A stretch of DNA of 64,000 nucleotides from an uncultured Bacteroides sp. (lineage in GTDB: Bacteria; Bacteroidota; Bacteroidia; Bacteroidales; Bacteroidaceae), in assembly GCF_958445495.1 (NCBI RefSeq), contig NZ_CAUCSQ010000008.1, forward strand, positions 1 to 64,000. Direction: 5' to 3'. Position 1 is the stretch's first letter; each line of letters begins with the position of its first letter. Positions 1 through 8,540 of this stretch are shown piece by piece. Both the position numbers and the translations under genes were made by a program. The notes below the pieces were generated by a model. That model did not search any database and had not been told where the DNA came from. It worked only from the letters and a program-made list of their open reading frames with translations.

Positions 1-11
1 TTCATAAAAAA

Positions 12-45
12 CACCCCAAAAGTTTTTTGTCTAACTTTTGGGGTG
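12..45 (-). terminator. Strong hairpin, probable leftward terminator
   Basis: A 13-bp perfect stem (12-24 CACCCCAAAAGTT with 33-45 AACTTTTGGGGTG) encloses an 8-nt loop. Read leftward it is followed by a run of T (6-11), so it looks like an intrinsic terminator for minus-strand transcription, possibly that of the gene ending at 425. It could also be an end structure of an element lying outside the window. The flank is too short to decide. Confidence 0.5.
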
Positions 46-424
46 CACTTCAAAATAGAAAAAGAGACAGCCTTATTTATTATTTACAATTCTGCAATCA
101 TGCAGAATAAGAGAAGTCTGTGTGCGACCTGAAATCGTCAGAGACATCTTTCCTTTGGGGAAAAGTTGAAAAAAATCTTTTCGGCTCTGCTGTATGGGTT
201 AGTCTCATAAATAAAGTTATTCTGTTTGGAATCTGTAAATTGAAATATGCCCGTTCCCCGTTAGCCCCCATATCATAACAATATGAGGTAAGGCAGGGAG
301 ATTTTTCAGAGGTTTTAATGAGTAAGATGTTTCGATTATTTGCCCGTTTCGGGATGTTCTTCTGAAACAGTTTGGAATAATATGTTCCGGAATTGTACCT
401 TTGATGGCAGGATTTCTATAAAAA
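46..424. other. Gene-free stretch
   Basis: No plausible coding region, RNA gene or repeat was recognised here. Open frames are short and lack coding character. It lies downstream of the minus-strand gene at 425-1039 and may be its 3' untranslated region. Confidence 0.4.
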
Positions 425-1039
425 TCAACTTTCTTCTAGCCAACCTTTCCCTTGCCGGATAATTTCAGGTTCATTCTCCGTACATTTCACTATTGTTGAC
501 GGTTCTATTCCTCCTATTCCTCCGTCAATGACAATATCCACGATATCGCCGAATTTCTCATCTATCAGTTCCGGATCAGTCATGTACTCCAATTCCTCAT
601 GTTCTTCGTGGGGTAGAGTGGTAGTCATGATAGGAGCGTCCAACAAGCGGGCGATTTCACGGATGATATGGTTGTCCGGCATACGGATACCTACTTCTTT
701 CCGGTTACGGAAAATTTTGGGTAACCGGTTAGTTCCGTTCAGGATAAAAGTAAAAGGTCCCGGAAGATTCCGTTTCATCAGTTTGAAAACAGAGTTGTCT
801 ACTTTGGCATATTCGCTGATACTGCTCAAATCATAGCAGATGATAGAGAGGTTGTTTTTCCGCACGTCAATTCCTTTTATCCGGCATATACGTTCTATGG
901 CGCGTTCTTTCAGCCCGTGGCAACCGATGGCATACATCGTGTCGGTAGGGTAGATGATAAGCCCTCCGTCATTCAAAATGTCGATAATCCTTTGTAAATC
1001 CTGCGGATTATTATTTTTATCATATAGTTTTAGCAACAT
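425..1039 (-). CDS. L-threonylcarbamoyladenylate synthase (Sua5/YciO/YrdC family)
   Basis: The 204-residue protein is a single YrdC-type domain. It has the N-terminal PTDTMYAIGC segment (about residues 31-40) that in this family forms part of the nucleotide and substrate cavity, then KGID and a central GIRMPDN motif. The family makes threonylcarbamoyl-AMP from Thr, bicarbonate and ATP for the t6A modification of ANN-decoding tRNAs in the cytoplasm. It lacks the C-terminal Sua5 domain, so it is the short YrdC/YciO form. YciO paralogs have weaker or different activity, so family membership is sure and the exact reaction less so. The start codon lies only 3 nt beyond a hairpin and T-run (1042-1089), which raises the question of how it is transcribed. 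Confidence 0.88.
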   Translation of the reverse strand: MLLKLYDKNNNPQDLQRIIDILNDGGLIIYPTDTMYAIGCHGLKERAIERICRIKGIDVRKNNLSIICYDLSSISEYAKVDNSVFKLMKRNLPGPFTFILNGTNRLPKIFRNRKEVGIRMPDNHIIREIARLLDAPIMTTTLPHEEHEELEYMTDPELIDEKFGDIVDIVIDGGIGGIEPSTIVKCTENEPEIIRQGKGWLEES

Positions 1040-1041
1040 AT

Positions 1042-1089
1042 AAAAATCTCATTCCGGCCCTCTCCCAAAGGAGAGGGGATAGGAATGAG
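1042..1089 (-). terminator. Intrinsic terminator downstream of the AsmA-like gene
   Basis: Outer arms CTCATTCC (1048-1055) and GGAATGAG (1082-1089) and inner arms CCTCTCC and GGAGAGG form a long imperfect stem. On the minus strand it is followed by a T-run (1047-1042). It ends transcription from the gene at 1118-3646 but sits directly before the start codon of the gene at 425-1039. Confidence 0.7.
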
Positions 1090-1117
1090 CGGGTTTAATG
1101 AGTTATTTGTATCCTTT

Positions 1118-3646
1118 TTATTTTAGTTTCTTTAAAAAGTCCAACGCTTTTTCAGCCGCTTTCTCCGTTACTTTTTGTTTGGCAGAGTCCTTATCGGCAG
1201 TAGTGGAGGAGTCCAGACCCAACTTTTCACCCAATTTGTTGATTGCTTCATTAGCTACAGCTTCGACAGCTTGGTTTGCCATACTCTTCGTGTCTATGCT
1301 GACTTTGGGTGAAGTAAAAGAACCTCCGATTTTCAAATCGAGAGTCATCAGTTTGGAGATGTTGCCGGCAGATGCGGGAAGTTTGATTTTTCCTGTGTAA
1401 TCGATGGTCTGGTCAAGTCCTGTACTGCCGGAAAGATTCAGATTGTAGTCGCCCATCTTGATATCGAAAGGCTTGGTTTCTACACGTCCGTCTTTAATTG
1501 TAAAATCCAGTGTCATGTCTTTCACTTTCATTTCTTTCAGGCTTGGTTGCTTGATGGCGTCCGCTATCTGGTCGATGGCTTTTACTCCGCTTAAACTGAG
1601 GTCGCGGGTGGAAAGGCTGCCGTCTCCCTGCATGGTGTCCAGTACCGGGCTCATGCTGGCATCCAGGTTAGTCAAGACATTGATGCTGCCGGAAAAGTTC
1701 CCTTTAAGATTCTCAAAGATAGGAGCCATTTTTTGTACCATATCCAGTTCCTTATACGCTTGTGCGAAACCGATATCCGTCAGTTTAAAACCGGCTTTCA
1801 TTTCCGGTTTTTTGATGTCGGCGGTAGAATAATATCCGTTCATTACCACATTTCCCCCCATTGTACTCATGGATAGGTTCTTCATGTCTATTTTACCGTC
1901 CTTCACAATGAGCTTGCCGTTCATGTTGTTGAAAGACATCTTGCCGAATAATACCTGTTTCAGGTTGGCGTCCATTTGGAAATCAATGTTGCGGGGAACC
2001 TCAACAATACCCGTAACAGTCGTAGCTGCGGTGTCTGCGGCCGTTGTATTCTCGGGCGAAGACGTATCTTCCGTATCGGTTGACATAAAGTCACTCAAAT
2101 TGAAATAATCGGAACGGACGTTCAAATTACCTTTCAGCGTAGTCCCTTTCAGGACATAACCGATATAATTTTCAAAACGGCTGTCGGCGGTAATATCATT
2201 CTTACCTATATTGACGGTTGTCTCGCTTAACTGGAGATATTTAGGCGTGAAAGTAAAAAGTGATTTTTTGATTTCCATATCCGGTATGTCTTCCATCCGG
2301 AGTTTCATTCCTGTCAGTCCGATTGTTCCGGAAGCTTGTATCCGGTCATACTGTTCTTTTTCGATGGCTGAAAGGCAACCAGCTATTTGCATGTCGGCAT
2401 TGATTGTCCCGTTCAGCTTCATACCTTCGAGTGGATATACCTGTTCAATCATTCCCAGGTTAAGGGTTCCTTTCGCTTCTGCCTTGAAATCCGGATTGCT
2501 GACCGGAGTTTTCACATTGGCGGTCAGGCTGAATGGATTTCCTGCCAGACAAAAGCCAAAAGGATTGATATCTACCGTAGTCAGGTCGATATTTCCTCCC
2601 GGATTCTGGATTTTTGCATTGATATTGATTTGGTCTACCCCTGCCGGCAGAGCCGGATAGCGGAACATGGCATTTTTAACTTGCATGTCAATATTGAATG
2701 CAGGGACAGTATCGCCTTGCAGGATTCCTTTGGCTGTTGCGGTAAGAGTAGCGGTTCCGTCTGTCTTCAGGCTGGAAAACTCCGTCGCATAGATGGCGGG
2801 AATCAATGAAAGGATTTCCTTGAAACCGATATCATTGGTATTCAGTTTTAAATCCATGTCGATAGCCGGGTCCTTTAAGGCTACCCATCCGTCAATACCG
2901 GCTTGGATGGCGTTGAGGCGGATGGTATTGTCTTTTAGCGTGTACTTGTTATTAATAAAGTCAGCATCTACGTCCATTTTGGCAGAGATATCGGCATTTG
3001 CCAGGAAAGGAATTCCATTCATCCTATAAGTTAACGATTCGGTTTCCGCTTCCAGTTTCAGAGTAGTGCGGTCACTTCCCAAGTCTCCGGCACAGATAAC
3101 ATTGAATCCACGGATATCGGCATACATTTCTCCTTGTCGGTCATCGTAAACCAGATTCATGTTTTTGATAACGAAACGTTGCAGCTTCACCTTAAAGGCG
3201 GAAGCCTCTTCTTCCTCTGCGGCAGGAGTCTCTACGGCTGCAGCCGTATCCGGTTTCATTATGTCCCAGTTGGCATGTCCGTCCGGCAATACGATGGCAT
3301 GCAACCGTGTGTCTTCAATGAATATCTTGGAAACATCGTATCCGCTGTCGCCGAAAAGGGAGAACAGATTAATCGCTGCGGTAACTTCTCCAGCCTGTAC
3401 GAGAGTGTCATTGGCAAACTCACCCGTGCCTTTTAGCCAAAAGTCTTCGAGAGTGACAGAAGCCTGCGGAAAATTACGGAACAGGCTAATGTTTAGCTTC
3501 TTAAAATCAAATTGTGCATTAAGCATTTTGTTGCCTTCCGCTTTTACAATGTCGGCTATTTTACCTTGGAAGGCGAAAGGAAGGAGGAACATCAAGACAA
3601 TGATGACTCCTACGGTGATAGCCGCAATTTTCAAACCTTTTTTCAT
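1118..3646 (-). CDS. AsmA-like envelope protein
   Basis: This 842-residue protein starts with a Lys-rich stretch and one hydrophobic segment (about residues 6-28) that should anchor it in the inner membrane, with the rest in the periplasm. The body has the repetitive beta-rich pattern of AsmA/TamB/YhjG-type proteins: an N-terminal AsmA region (NMLNAQFDFKKLNISLFRNFPQASVTL begins near residue 40) and a C-terminal AsmA_2-like part (SGSINVLTNLDASMSP, LDFTIKDGRVETKPFDIKMGDY). Such proteins are linked to phospholipid movement between membranes, or to outer-membrane homeostasis. Two low-complexity Ala/Thr/Glu/Asp linkers (about residues 132-150 and 535-560) split the domains. No specific function can be assigned beyond the family. 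Confidence 0.85.
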   Translation of the reverse strand: MKKGLKIAAITVGVIIVLMFLLPFAFQGKIADIVKAEGNKMLNAQFDFKKLNISLFRNFPQASVTLEDFWLKGTGEFANDTLVQAGEVTAAINLFSLFGDSGYDVSKIFIEDTRLHAIVLPDGHANWDIMKPDTAAAVETPAAEEEEASAFKVKLQRFVIKNMNLVYDDRQGEMYADIRGFNVICAGDLGSDRTTLKLEAETESLTYRMNGIPFLANADISAKMDVDADFINNKYTLKDNTIRLNAIQAGIDGWVALKDPAIDMDLKLNTNDIGFKEILSLIPAIYATEFSSLKTDGTATLTATAKGILQGDTVPAFNIDMQVKNAMFRYPALPAGVDQININAKIQNPGGNIDLTTVDINPFGFCLAGNPFSLTANVKTPVSNPDFKAEAKGTLNLGMIEQVYPLEGMKLNGTINADMQIAGCLSAIEKEQYDRIQASGTIGLTGMKLRMEDIPDMEIKKSLFTFTPKYLQLSETTVNIGKNDITADSRFENYIGYVLKGTTLKGNLNVRSDYFNLSDFMSTDTEDTSSPENTTAADTAATTVTGIVEVPRNIDFQMDANLKQVLFGKMSFNNMNGKLIVKDGKIDMKNLSMSTMGGNVVMNGYYSTADIKKPEMKAGFKLTDIGFAQAYKELDMVQKMAPIFENLKGNFSGSINVLTNLDASMSPVLDTMQGDGSLSTRDLSLSGVKAIDQIADAIKQPSLKEMKVKDMTLDFTIKDGRVETKPFDIKMGDYNLNLSGSTGLDQTIDYTGKIKLPASAGNISKLMTLDLKIGGSFTSPKVSIDTKSMANQAVEAVANEAINKLGEKLGLDSSTTADKDSAKQKVTEKAAEKALDFLKKLK

Positions 3647-3686
3647 TTGCTTCTATTTTATATAAGAGTTTGATGAATTATAGGAA

Positions 3687-3694
3687 CAAAACTA
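3687..3694 (-). promoter_or_regulatory. Probable -7 box for the AsmA-like gene
   Basis: On the minus strand the bases read TAGTTTTG, matching the Bacteroides -7 consensus TAnnTTTG about 40 nt before the start codon at 3646. The -33 element is weak. Confidence 0.4.
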
Positions 3695-3901
3695 ATAAAA
3701 CTTTTTGATAAACAGGACTAAAAGACCGATAAATTCCTAATTTATAAGGATTAGGAATAAAAAATGTTCTTCGGTATTTTCAGGCGGTAGCGGCCGGCAA
3801 CTTCGTTTGGAGAAATAAAAATCGTTTAAGGGATAGCGTCGATTCGGCATTCATGGGAAAATAGAGGCTGTATGTGGGTGTGTACCGGACAGCTATTACA
3901 G

Positions 3902-5917
3902 TTATTTCCCCTTCTTTTTTCTAAGTTCTTCTGCAATTCTCCATTGTAAAGCGGCTTCCCCTTCTTTTCCGGCTTTCAGCAGAGCGTCCCCGAATAATTC
4001 ATGTGCACCGGCGTGTTCCGGTTTCAAGCTTGTCGCTTTGTCAAGGTCGGCCATAGCCCCTTCTGTATTTTCAGTCTTTAATCTGAGTTTTCCCCGGTTA
4101 TAAACAGCTTTGAAACTGGCAGGATAGAGGTTGACTGCCGTATTGAAGCAGTTTTCGGCATCAAAATACTCTTTATTATTGAAAAGGATGATTCCTTTTC
4201 TTATCCAGGCATCTATGTAATGAGGGTCCAGGCTGAGTGCTTTGTCATAGTTAGCCAGGGCAGCACGTACGTCATGTGCCTGCGTGATACACTCATTACC
4301 CATTAAAAGATATTCATGTGCATATTGACGCAAGCGTTCCTGTTGTTCCCGCATCTGTTCCTTGAGCTTTTTGTTTTGTTCTTTCAGGGTGTTGATGATG
4401 CCGAGTTTACGGCGGATTAGACGACGGGGAACAGGTTTTTCGATGTCGTAACGGGAGTGGATGGCACGGAAAAACTGTTCCAGGCATTCCTCCATGTCTC
4501 CCTTGTCGAAAGCATGGGAAGCGGCGGCATACTGTACGTCCGCCTGTGCTTGTTTCAAAGCCTTGTCGATGGCTTGCCGGTCATTGAACCGTTCGGTGAA
4601 ATTCACGATTTCCCGGCGGACAAAGATATCCGTCCGGCTGATTGGCTTTTTTAGCTGGATACCGTCCAATGATGTGCAACGACTGAGCGCAACATACGTT
4701 TGTCCTCCGGCAAAGACGCCGCCCGTGAAATCTATCACAACGCGGCTGAAAGTCAATCCCTGGCTTTTGTGTACAGTGATTGCCCATGCCAGGCGGATGG
4801 GGTACTGGGTGAAACTGCCTAAAACTTCTTCTTCGATTTCTTTTGTTTTCTCATTGTAGCGGTAACGTATATTTCGCCATGACTCCCGTTTTACGTCACA
4901 TTCTTTTCCATCGTCGGTAACCACATAAATGGTTTCTTCTTCCTCATCAATTCCGACGACGACCCCGATTGTCCCGTTTACCCATCGACGTTCGAAATCG
5001 TTTTTGATAAAGATGATTTGCGCACCGGTTTTCAAGATAAGTTCTTGTGAAGTAGGCAGGCTGTTTTCGGGAAAATCCCCTTCAATGGTTCCTTCAAAGG
5101 AAATCGGCTCTCCCGGCAATTCCGACAGTTTTTTCTCATTGATTGAGTCTACCGTATCCCTTCGGGTAGCAAGCGTGATATACATGTCGGCTTCCGATTC
5201 TTCTATCCGGTTCCCGCAACGGGTGTTAAGCAGTTGAAGGTCAGCCGTTCCCGCCGTATTGGTCCGGATACGGTCAAGGACACTGACAAATACGGGGTCA
5301 GTCTGCCGATAAACTTTTTGAAGTTCGATAGACACCAGTTCTATTTGGTTGAATACTTTTGCCGAAAAAAAATAGGGAGTGGGGTAAAAACGGTTCAATA
5401 TGTCCCGTTCGTCATTTTTTACGACAGGCTCTAATTGGAAGACATCTCCTACCAGCAACAACTGTTTACCGCCGAAAGGTTCGCGTAGGTTATGCGAATA
5501 TACGCGCAATATACGGTCTATCGCATCGATAATGTCCGCCCGTACCATAGAAATCTCATCGATAATCACCAGCTCTATTTGTTCCAGCAGTTTGCGGTGC
5601 GGCTTGGTGTATTTGAAGAACTCATGGATACGGCCGCGTTGCAGGCTTAAATTCGGGTCATCCGGCGGTAACGGATGGAAAGGAAGTTTGAAAAAACTGT
5701 GCATTGTACTTCCACCGGCATTGATAGCGGCAATTCCGGTGGGTGCAAGTACGACATGTTTCTTTTTGGTATGTTCGCAGATATAGCGCAGGAAAGTGGA
5801 CTTTCCCGTACCGGCTTTTCCTGTCAGGAACACTGACTGACGGGTATATTGAATCAGATTCAGCGCATCCTGAAATGCTGCATTGTCGGTATCTACGGTC
5901 ATCTTTGGGGAATTCAT
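3902..5917 (-). CDS. PIF1-like superfamily 1 helicase with C-terminal TPR repeats
   Basis: The 671-residue protein has a full helicase core. It shows Walker A GKAGTGKST (near residue 33), LAPTGIAAINAGGST (motif Ia), VIIDEISMVRADI (Walker B, near residue 117), a QLLLVGDVFQL motif III, and the late motif WAITVHKSQGLTF typical of the Dda/Pif1/RecD2 group. Residues about 470-530 form a helical linker with a basic coiled coil, and the last 130 residues hold three TPR units (NYDKALSLDPHYIDAW, FNTAVNLYPASFKAVY, DLDKATSLKPEHAGAH). Pif1-family helicases are 5'-3' DNA helicases. The TPRs suggest a protein partner. It shares direction with the HAD gene upstream (51-nt gap) and may be co-transcribed with it. 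Confidence 0.87.
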   Translation of the reverse strand: MNSPKMTVDTDNAAFQDALNLIQYTRQSVFLTGKAGTGKSTFLRYICEHTKKKHVVLAPTGIAAINAGGSTMHSFFKLPFHPLPPDDPNLSLQRGRIHEFFKYTKPHRKLLEQIELVIIDEISMVRADIIDAIDRILRVYSHNLREPFGGKQLLLVGDVFQLEPVVKNDERDILNRFYPTPYFFSAKVFNQIELVSIELQKVYRQTDPVFVSVLDRIRTNTAGTADLQLLNTRCGNRIEESEADMYITLATRRDTVDSINEKKLSELPGEPISFEGTIEGDFPENSLPTSQELILKTGAQIIFIKNDFERRWVNGTIGVVVGIDEEEETIYVVTDDGKECDVKRESWRNIRYRYNEKTKEIEEEVLGSFTQYPIRLAWAITVHKSQGLTFSRVVIDFTGGVFAGGQTYVALSRCTSLDGIQLKKPISRTDIFVRREIVNFTERFNDRQAIDKALKQAQADVQYAAASHAFDKGDMEECLEQFFRAIHSRYDIEKPVPRRLIRRKLGIINTLKEQNKKLKEQMREQQERLRQYAHEYLLMGNECITQAHDVRAALANYDKALSLDPHYIDAWIRKGIILFNNKEYFDAENCFNTAVNLYPASFKAVYNRGKLRLKTENTEGAMADLDKATSLKPEHAGAHELFGDALLKAGKEGEAALQWRIAEELRKKKGK

Positions 5918-5968
5918 GTTTTTTGTTCCACTTCTTGTAAGTCGCGATATCGCTTAAAGCGGTATTGT

Positions 5969-6754
5969 TTAAATAAGCCCGAAATGTTTCATTGCATTTC
6001 GGATTCCGTCTTCATCGACGGAAGTCGTGACATAGTCCGCCGCTTCCTTTACATCGTCTTTGGCCTGTCCCATTGCAATACCCGTGGCTGCATGGCGGAG
6101 CATGCTTATGTCATTGCCTCCGTCACCGAAAGCCATCGTCTCTTCCAGTTTGATGCCGAAATGACGGATAATTTCATCGATGCCTTTCTGTTTGGTGACC
6201 CCTTTGGCGGTGATATCGGCAAATGCCGGATACCAGCGTCCTATCTCGCAGGTAGGGATGGAAGGACGGATTTCTTTCTCCTCTTCTTCAGTGATGAAGG
6301 GAGTCATCTGAATGATTTCTTTATGAATGACCTCTTCAAATGAAACGGAAGGTATCGTGTTCACATGTAGAAAATCGTAGAATATCTTTTTCACCATTTC
6401 ATTGGGCTGGCAAACGGATATGTTGTGCTCTTCCACAAAAATGCAGGGAACTTTCTTCTTTTCGCAAAATGCCGCCATCGCTTTCACTTCATTTTGCGGA
6501 ATGGCGCTTTTGTAAATGACCTCATCTTCGATAAAGCAGTACGCTCCGTTCATCGTTATATACCCGTCGATAAGGTTTCGTTCTTGTAATTCGGACAAGT
6601 TGTTGATAATGGCTTTCGGACGTCCGGTAGCGATAAATATTTTGAGTCCTTTGGCATGGACGGTTTCCAGTGCCTCGATGGTGGAAGACGGAATACAGTG
6701 GGTTTTGAAACTGACCAAAGTCCCGTCGATGTCAAAAAATAAAGCTTTCGTCAT
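5969..6754 (-). CDS. Cof-type HAD-IIB phosphatase
   Basis: This 261-residue protein has the HAD signature FFDIDGTL with nucleophile Asp8 and acid Asp10, motif II ATGRP, and the C-terminal motif GDGGNDISMLRHA that binds Mg2+. A large alpha/beta cap sits between motifs II and III, as in the Cof/YbiV/YkrA group. These cytosolic enzymes dephosphorylate sugar phosphates or nucleotide cofactors such as FMN, often with broad specificity, so the substrate is not predictable. The gene is divergent from the aminotransferase gene at 6825, and their promoters overlap. Confidence 0.9.
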   Translation of the reverse strand: MTKALFFDIDGTLVSFKTHCIPSSTIEALETVHAKGLKIFIATGRPKAIINNLSELQERNLIDGYITMNGAYCFIEDEVIYKSAIPQNEVKAMAAFCEKKKVPCIFVEEHNISVCQPNEMVKKIFYDFLHVNTIPSVSFEEVIHKEIIQMTPFITEEEEKEIRPSIPTCEIGRWYPAFADITAKGVTKQKGIDEIIRHFGIKLEETMAFGDGGNDISMLRHAATGIAMGQAKDDVKEAADYVTTSVDEDGIRNAMKHFGLI

Positions 6755-6763
6755 AAATCCTTT

Positions 6764-6793
6764 TTTGAATTGGGTACAAATGTACTATTTTTG
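6764..6793 (+). promoter_or_regulatory. Overlapping divergent promoters (malY-like gene and HAD gene)
   Basis: On the plus strand TTTG (6764-6767), an 18-nt gap and TATTTTTG (6786-6793) match the Bacteroides -33/-7 pattern 31 nt before the start at 6825. On the minus strand bases 6784-6777 read TACATTTG, a second -7 box facing the HAD gene. The two -7 boxes are one base apart, so RNA polymerase can probably occupy only one side at a time. Confidence 0.6.
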
Positions 6794-6824
6794 TCTCACA
6801 TAACATATAAAAACGTCATGCAGT

Positions 6825-7997
6825 ATGGATTATAATTTCGATGAGATAATAAATCGTAGCGGAACAGACTCCGTAAAATGGGATGGAGTAGAAAACCGGT
6901 GGGGACGTAATGACCTGATGCCCATGTGGGTCGCCGATATGGATTTCCGTACGGCCCCTTTTGTGATAGAGGCTTTGAGGAAACGCCTAGAACATGAAGT
7001 GTTGGGATATACGTTTGCTTGCAGGGAATGGGCTGAATCCATTGTGAATTGGTTGAAAGAACGTCATGGATGGACTATCAGCGGAGATATGCTGACCTTT
7101 ACTCCCGGCATTGTCCGCGGGCTGGCTTTTGCCATTCATTGTTTTACGGACAAAGGCGATAAAGTGATGGTAATGCCTCCCGTTTATCATCCCTTTTTTC
7201 TGGTATCGCAAAAAAACGGGCGGGAAGTCGTATTCAGCCCGCTGGTATTGAAAGACGGACAGTATTACATTGATTTCGAGCGTTTCAGTAAAGACATACA
7301 AGGTTGTAAACTGCTTATTTTAAGTAATCCGCACAATCCGGGCGGGCGTGTCTGGACAAAAGACGAACTGGCCCGGATAGCGGATATTTGTTACGGGAAC
7401 GGTACGCTGGTTATTTCCGACGAAATTCATGCAGACCTGACCTTGCCCCCTTACAGGCATTCTACCTTTGCCCTGGTTTCGGAAAAGGCGCGGTTGAATT
7501 CACTCGTTTTTATGTCTCCGAGTAAAGCATTCAATATGCCGGGACTGGCAAGCTCTTATGCCGTAATTGAAGACGAAAGGCTCCGGCAACGTTTCCAGAC
7601 CTATATGGAGGCGAGTGAATTCAGTGAAGGACATTTGTTTGCCTATCTCAGTGTGGCTGCCGCCTACAGTCATGGCACGGAGTGGCTGGACCAGGTTATT
7701 GCCTACATAAAAGGGAATATTGATTTTACTGGGGATTTCCTGCAAGAGCGTATTCCCGCCATCCGTATGATTCGTCCGCAAGCTTCCTATCTGATTTTCC
7801 TGGATTGCCGCGGACTGGGATTAAGCCAGAAAGATTTGAACCGTCTTTTTGTGGAAGATGCCCATTTGGCGTTGAACGAGGGAACCACCTTCGGCAAGGA
7901 AGGCGAAGGATTCATGCGGTTGAATGTCGCATGCCCGCGTGTCGTGCTGAAACAGGCGTTGGAACAATTGGAACAGGCTGTGGAGCATTTGAAATAA
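6825..7997 (+). CDS. MalY/PatB family PLP-dependent aminotransferase (probable cystathionine beta-lyase)
   Basis: The 390-residue fold-type I PLP enzyme begins with MDYNFDEIINRSGTDSVKW, the usual N-terminus of MalY/PatB C-S lyases, followed by MPMWVADMDF. The PLP lysine is Lys234 in SPSKAFNMPGL, and ISDEIHADL holds the Asp that binds the pyridine nitrogen. Members split C-S bonds of cystathionine or cysteine conjugates, giving homocysteine or a thiol plus pyruvate and ammonia. Length and motif order are normal for the family. It is a single gene with its own promoter. Exact substrate cannot be read from sequence, as aminotransferase and beta-lyase activities coexist in this group. Confidence 0.9.
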   Translation: MDYNFDEIINRSGTDSVKWDGVENRWGRNDLMPMWVADMDFRTAPFVIEALRKRLEHEVLGYTFACREWAESIVNWLKERHGWTISGDMLTFTPGIVRGLAFAIHCFTDKGDKVMVMPPVYHPFFLVSQKNGREVVFSPLVLKDGQYYIDFERFSKDIQGCKLLILSNPHNPGGRVWTKDELARIADICYGNGTLVISDEIHADLTLPPYRHSTFALVSEKARLNSLVFMSPSKAFNMPGLASSYAVIEDERLRQRFQTYMEASEFSEGHLFAYLSVAAAYSHGTEWLDQVIAYIKGNIDFTGDFLQERIPAIRMIRPQASYLIFLDCRGLGLSQKDLNRLFVEDAHLALNEGTTFGKEGEGFMRLNVACPRVVLKQALEQLEQAVEHLK

Positions 7998-8540
7998 GCC
8001 CGGCTATTGATACGATATATGCCAGGAGACAAGCAGTCCGCCTTATTCGGGACAAGTAAACTTATTTAGATTTTAAAAAATATTGAGTAAACCAACTTAG
8101 GTATAACAGGCGAAGTTGCCAACTAAATCCAGTACAGTACGGCCACAAGTATGCCCGGAAAGTTTCCTCTCTTTGGAACTTTAGTTTCAACAGAAAGAAA
8201 CTAGAGTTTCAACAGAAAGAAACTAGAGTTTCAATAGAAAGAAACAAAAGTTTCAACCGATAGGAAACTACAGTTTCATGCAATGGAAACTACAGTTTCA
8301 AGCGGACGAAACTAGAGTTTCAAGCAGACGAAACTTTGGTTTCAAGCAGAAGTATCTCGAGTTTCGAAGCCTGAAACTGTTTGTTTGCCTGCGGGATGTT
8401 TTAATTTCCTCCTGTCAGATGCGGTTTGTTGGCCGTTCATGTGTTTTTGTTTATATAAGGCAGGAAGGAGAGGGGCATGGTGGCGGAAACAGGCTGTCAT
8501 GAAGATTCTGTGGGAGAAGGGACTTCTGCCGGGAATGGAA
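7998..8540. other. Convergent intergenic region holding array A
   Basis: This 543-bp gap separates the 3' ends of the aminotransferase gene and the cbiJD gene. Apart from the palindrome array (8153-8386) nothing else is recognisable: no coding region and no canonical hairpin with a T-run. Confidence 0.6.
8153..8386. repeat. Array of about 10 palindromic 14-mers with a 22-bp period (array A)
   Basis: Units of the palindrome GAAACT-NN-AGTTTC start at 8175, 8197, 8219, 8241, 8264, 8286, 8308, 8330, 8352 and 8373. Spacing is 22 bp, with one step of 23 and one of 21. The 6-bp arms are well conserved in the middle units, the central dinucleotide varies (AG, AC, AA, TT), and the 8-bp spacers drift (AACAGAAA, AAGCAGAC and others). 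End units are degenerate, and a half-site in phase lies at 8153-8166. The array sits between two genes that converge on it (6825-7997 and 8541-10352). A closely similar array lies at 51849-52017. Confidence 0.93.

Noticed and set aside
12..45. Insertion sequence end
   Set aside because: The hairpin is close to the window edge and no transposase or terminal inverted repeat pair was found, so it was kept as a terminator.
8153..8386. CRISPR array
   Set aside because: Repeats are 14 bp with 8-bp spacers, the repeat is fully palindromic, and no cas gene is in the window. Period and unit sizes are far below CRISPR values.
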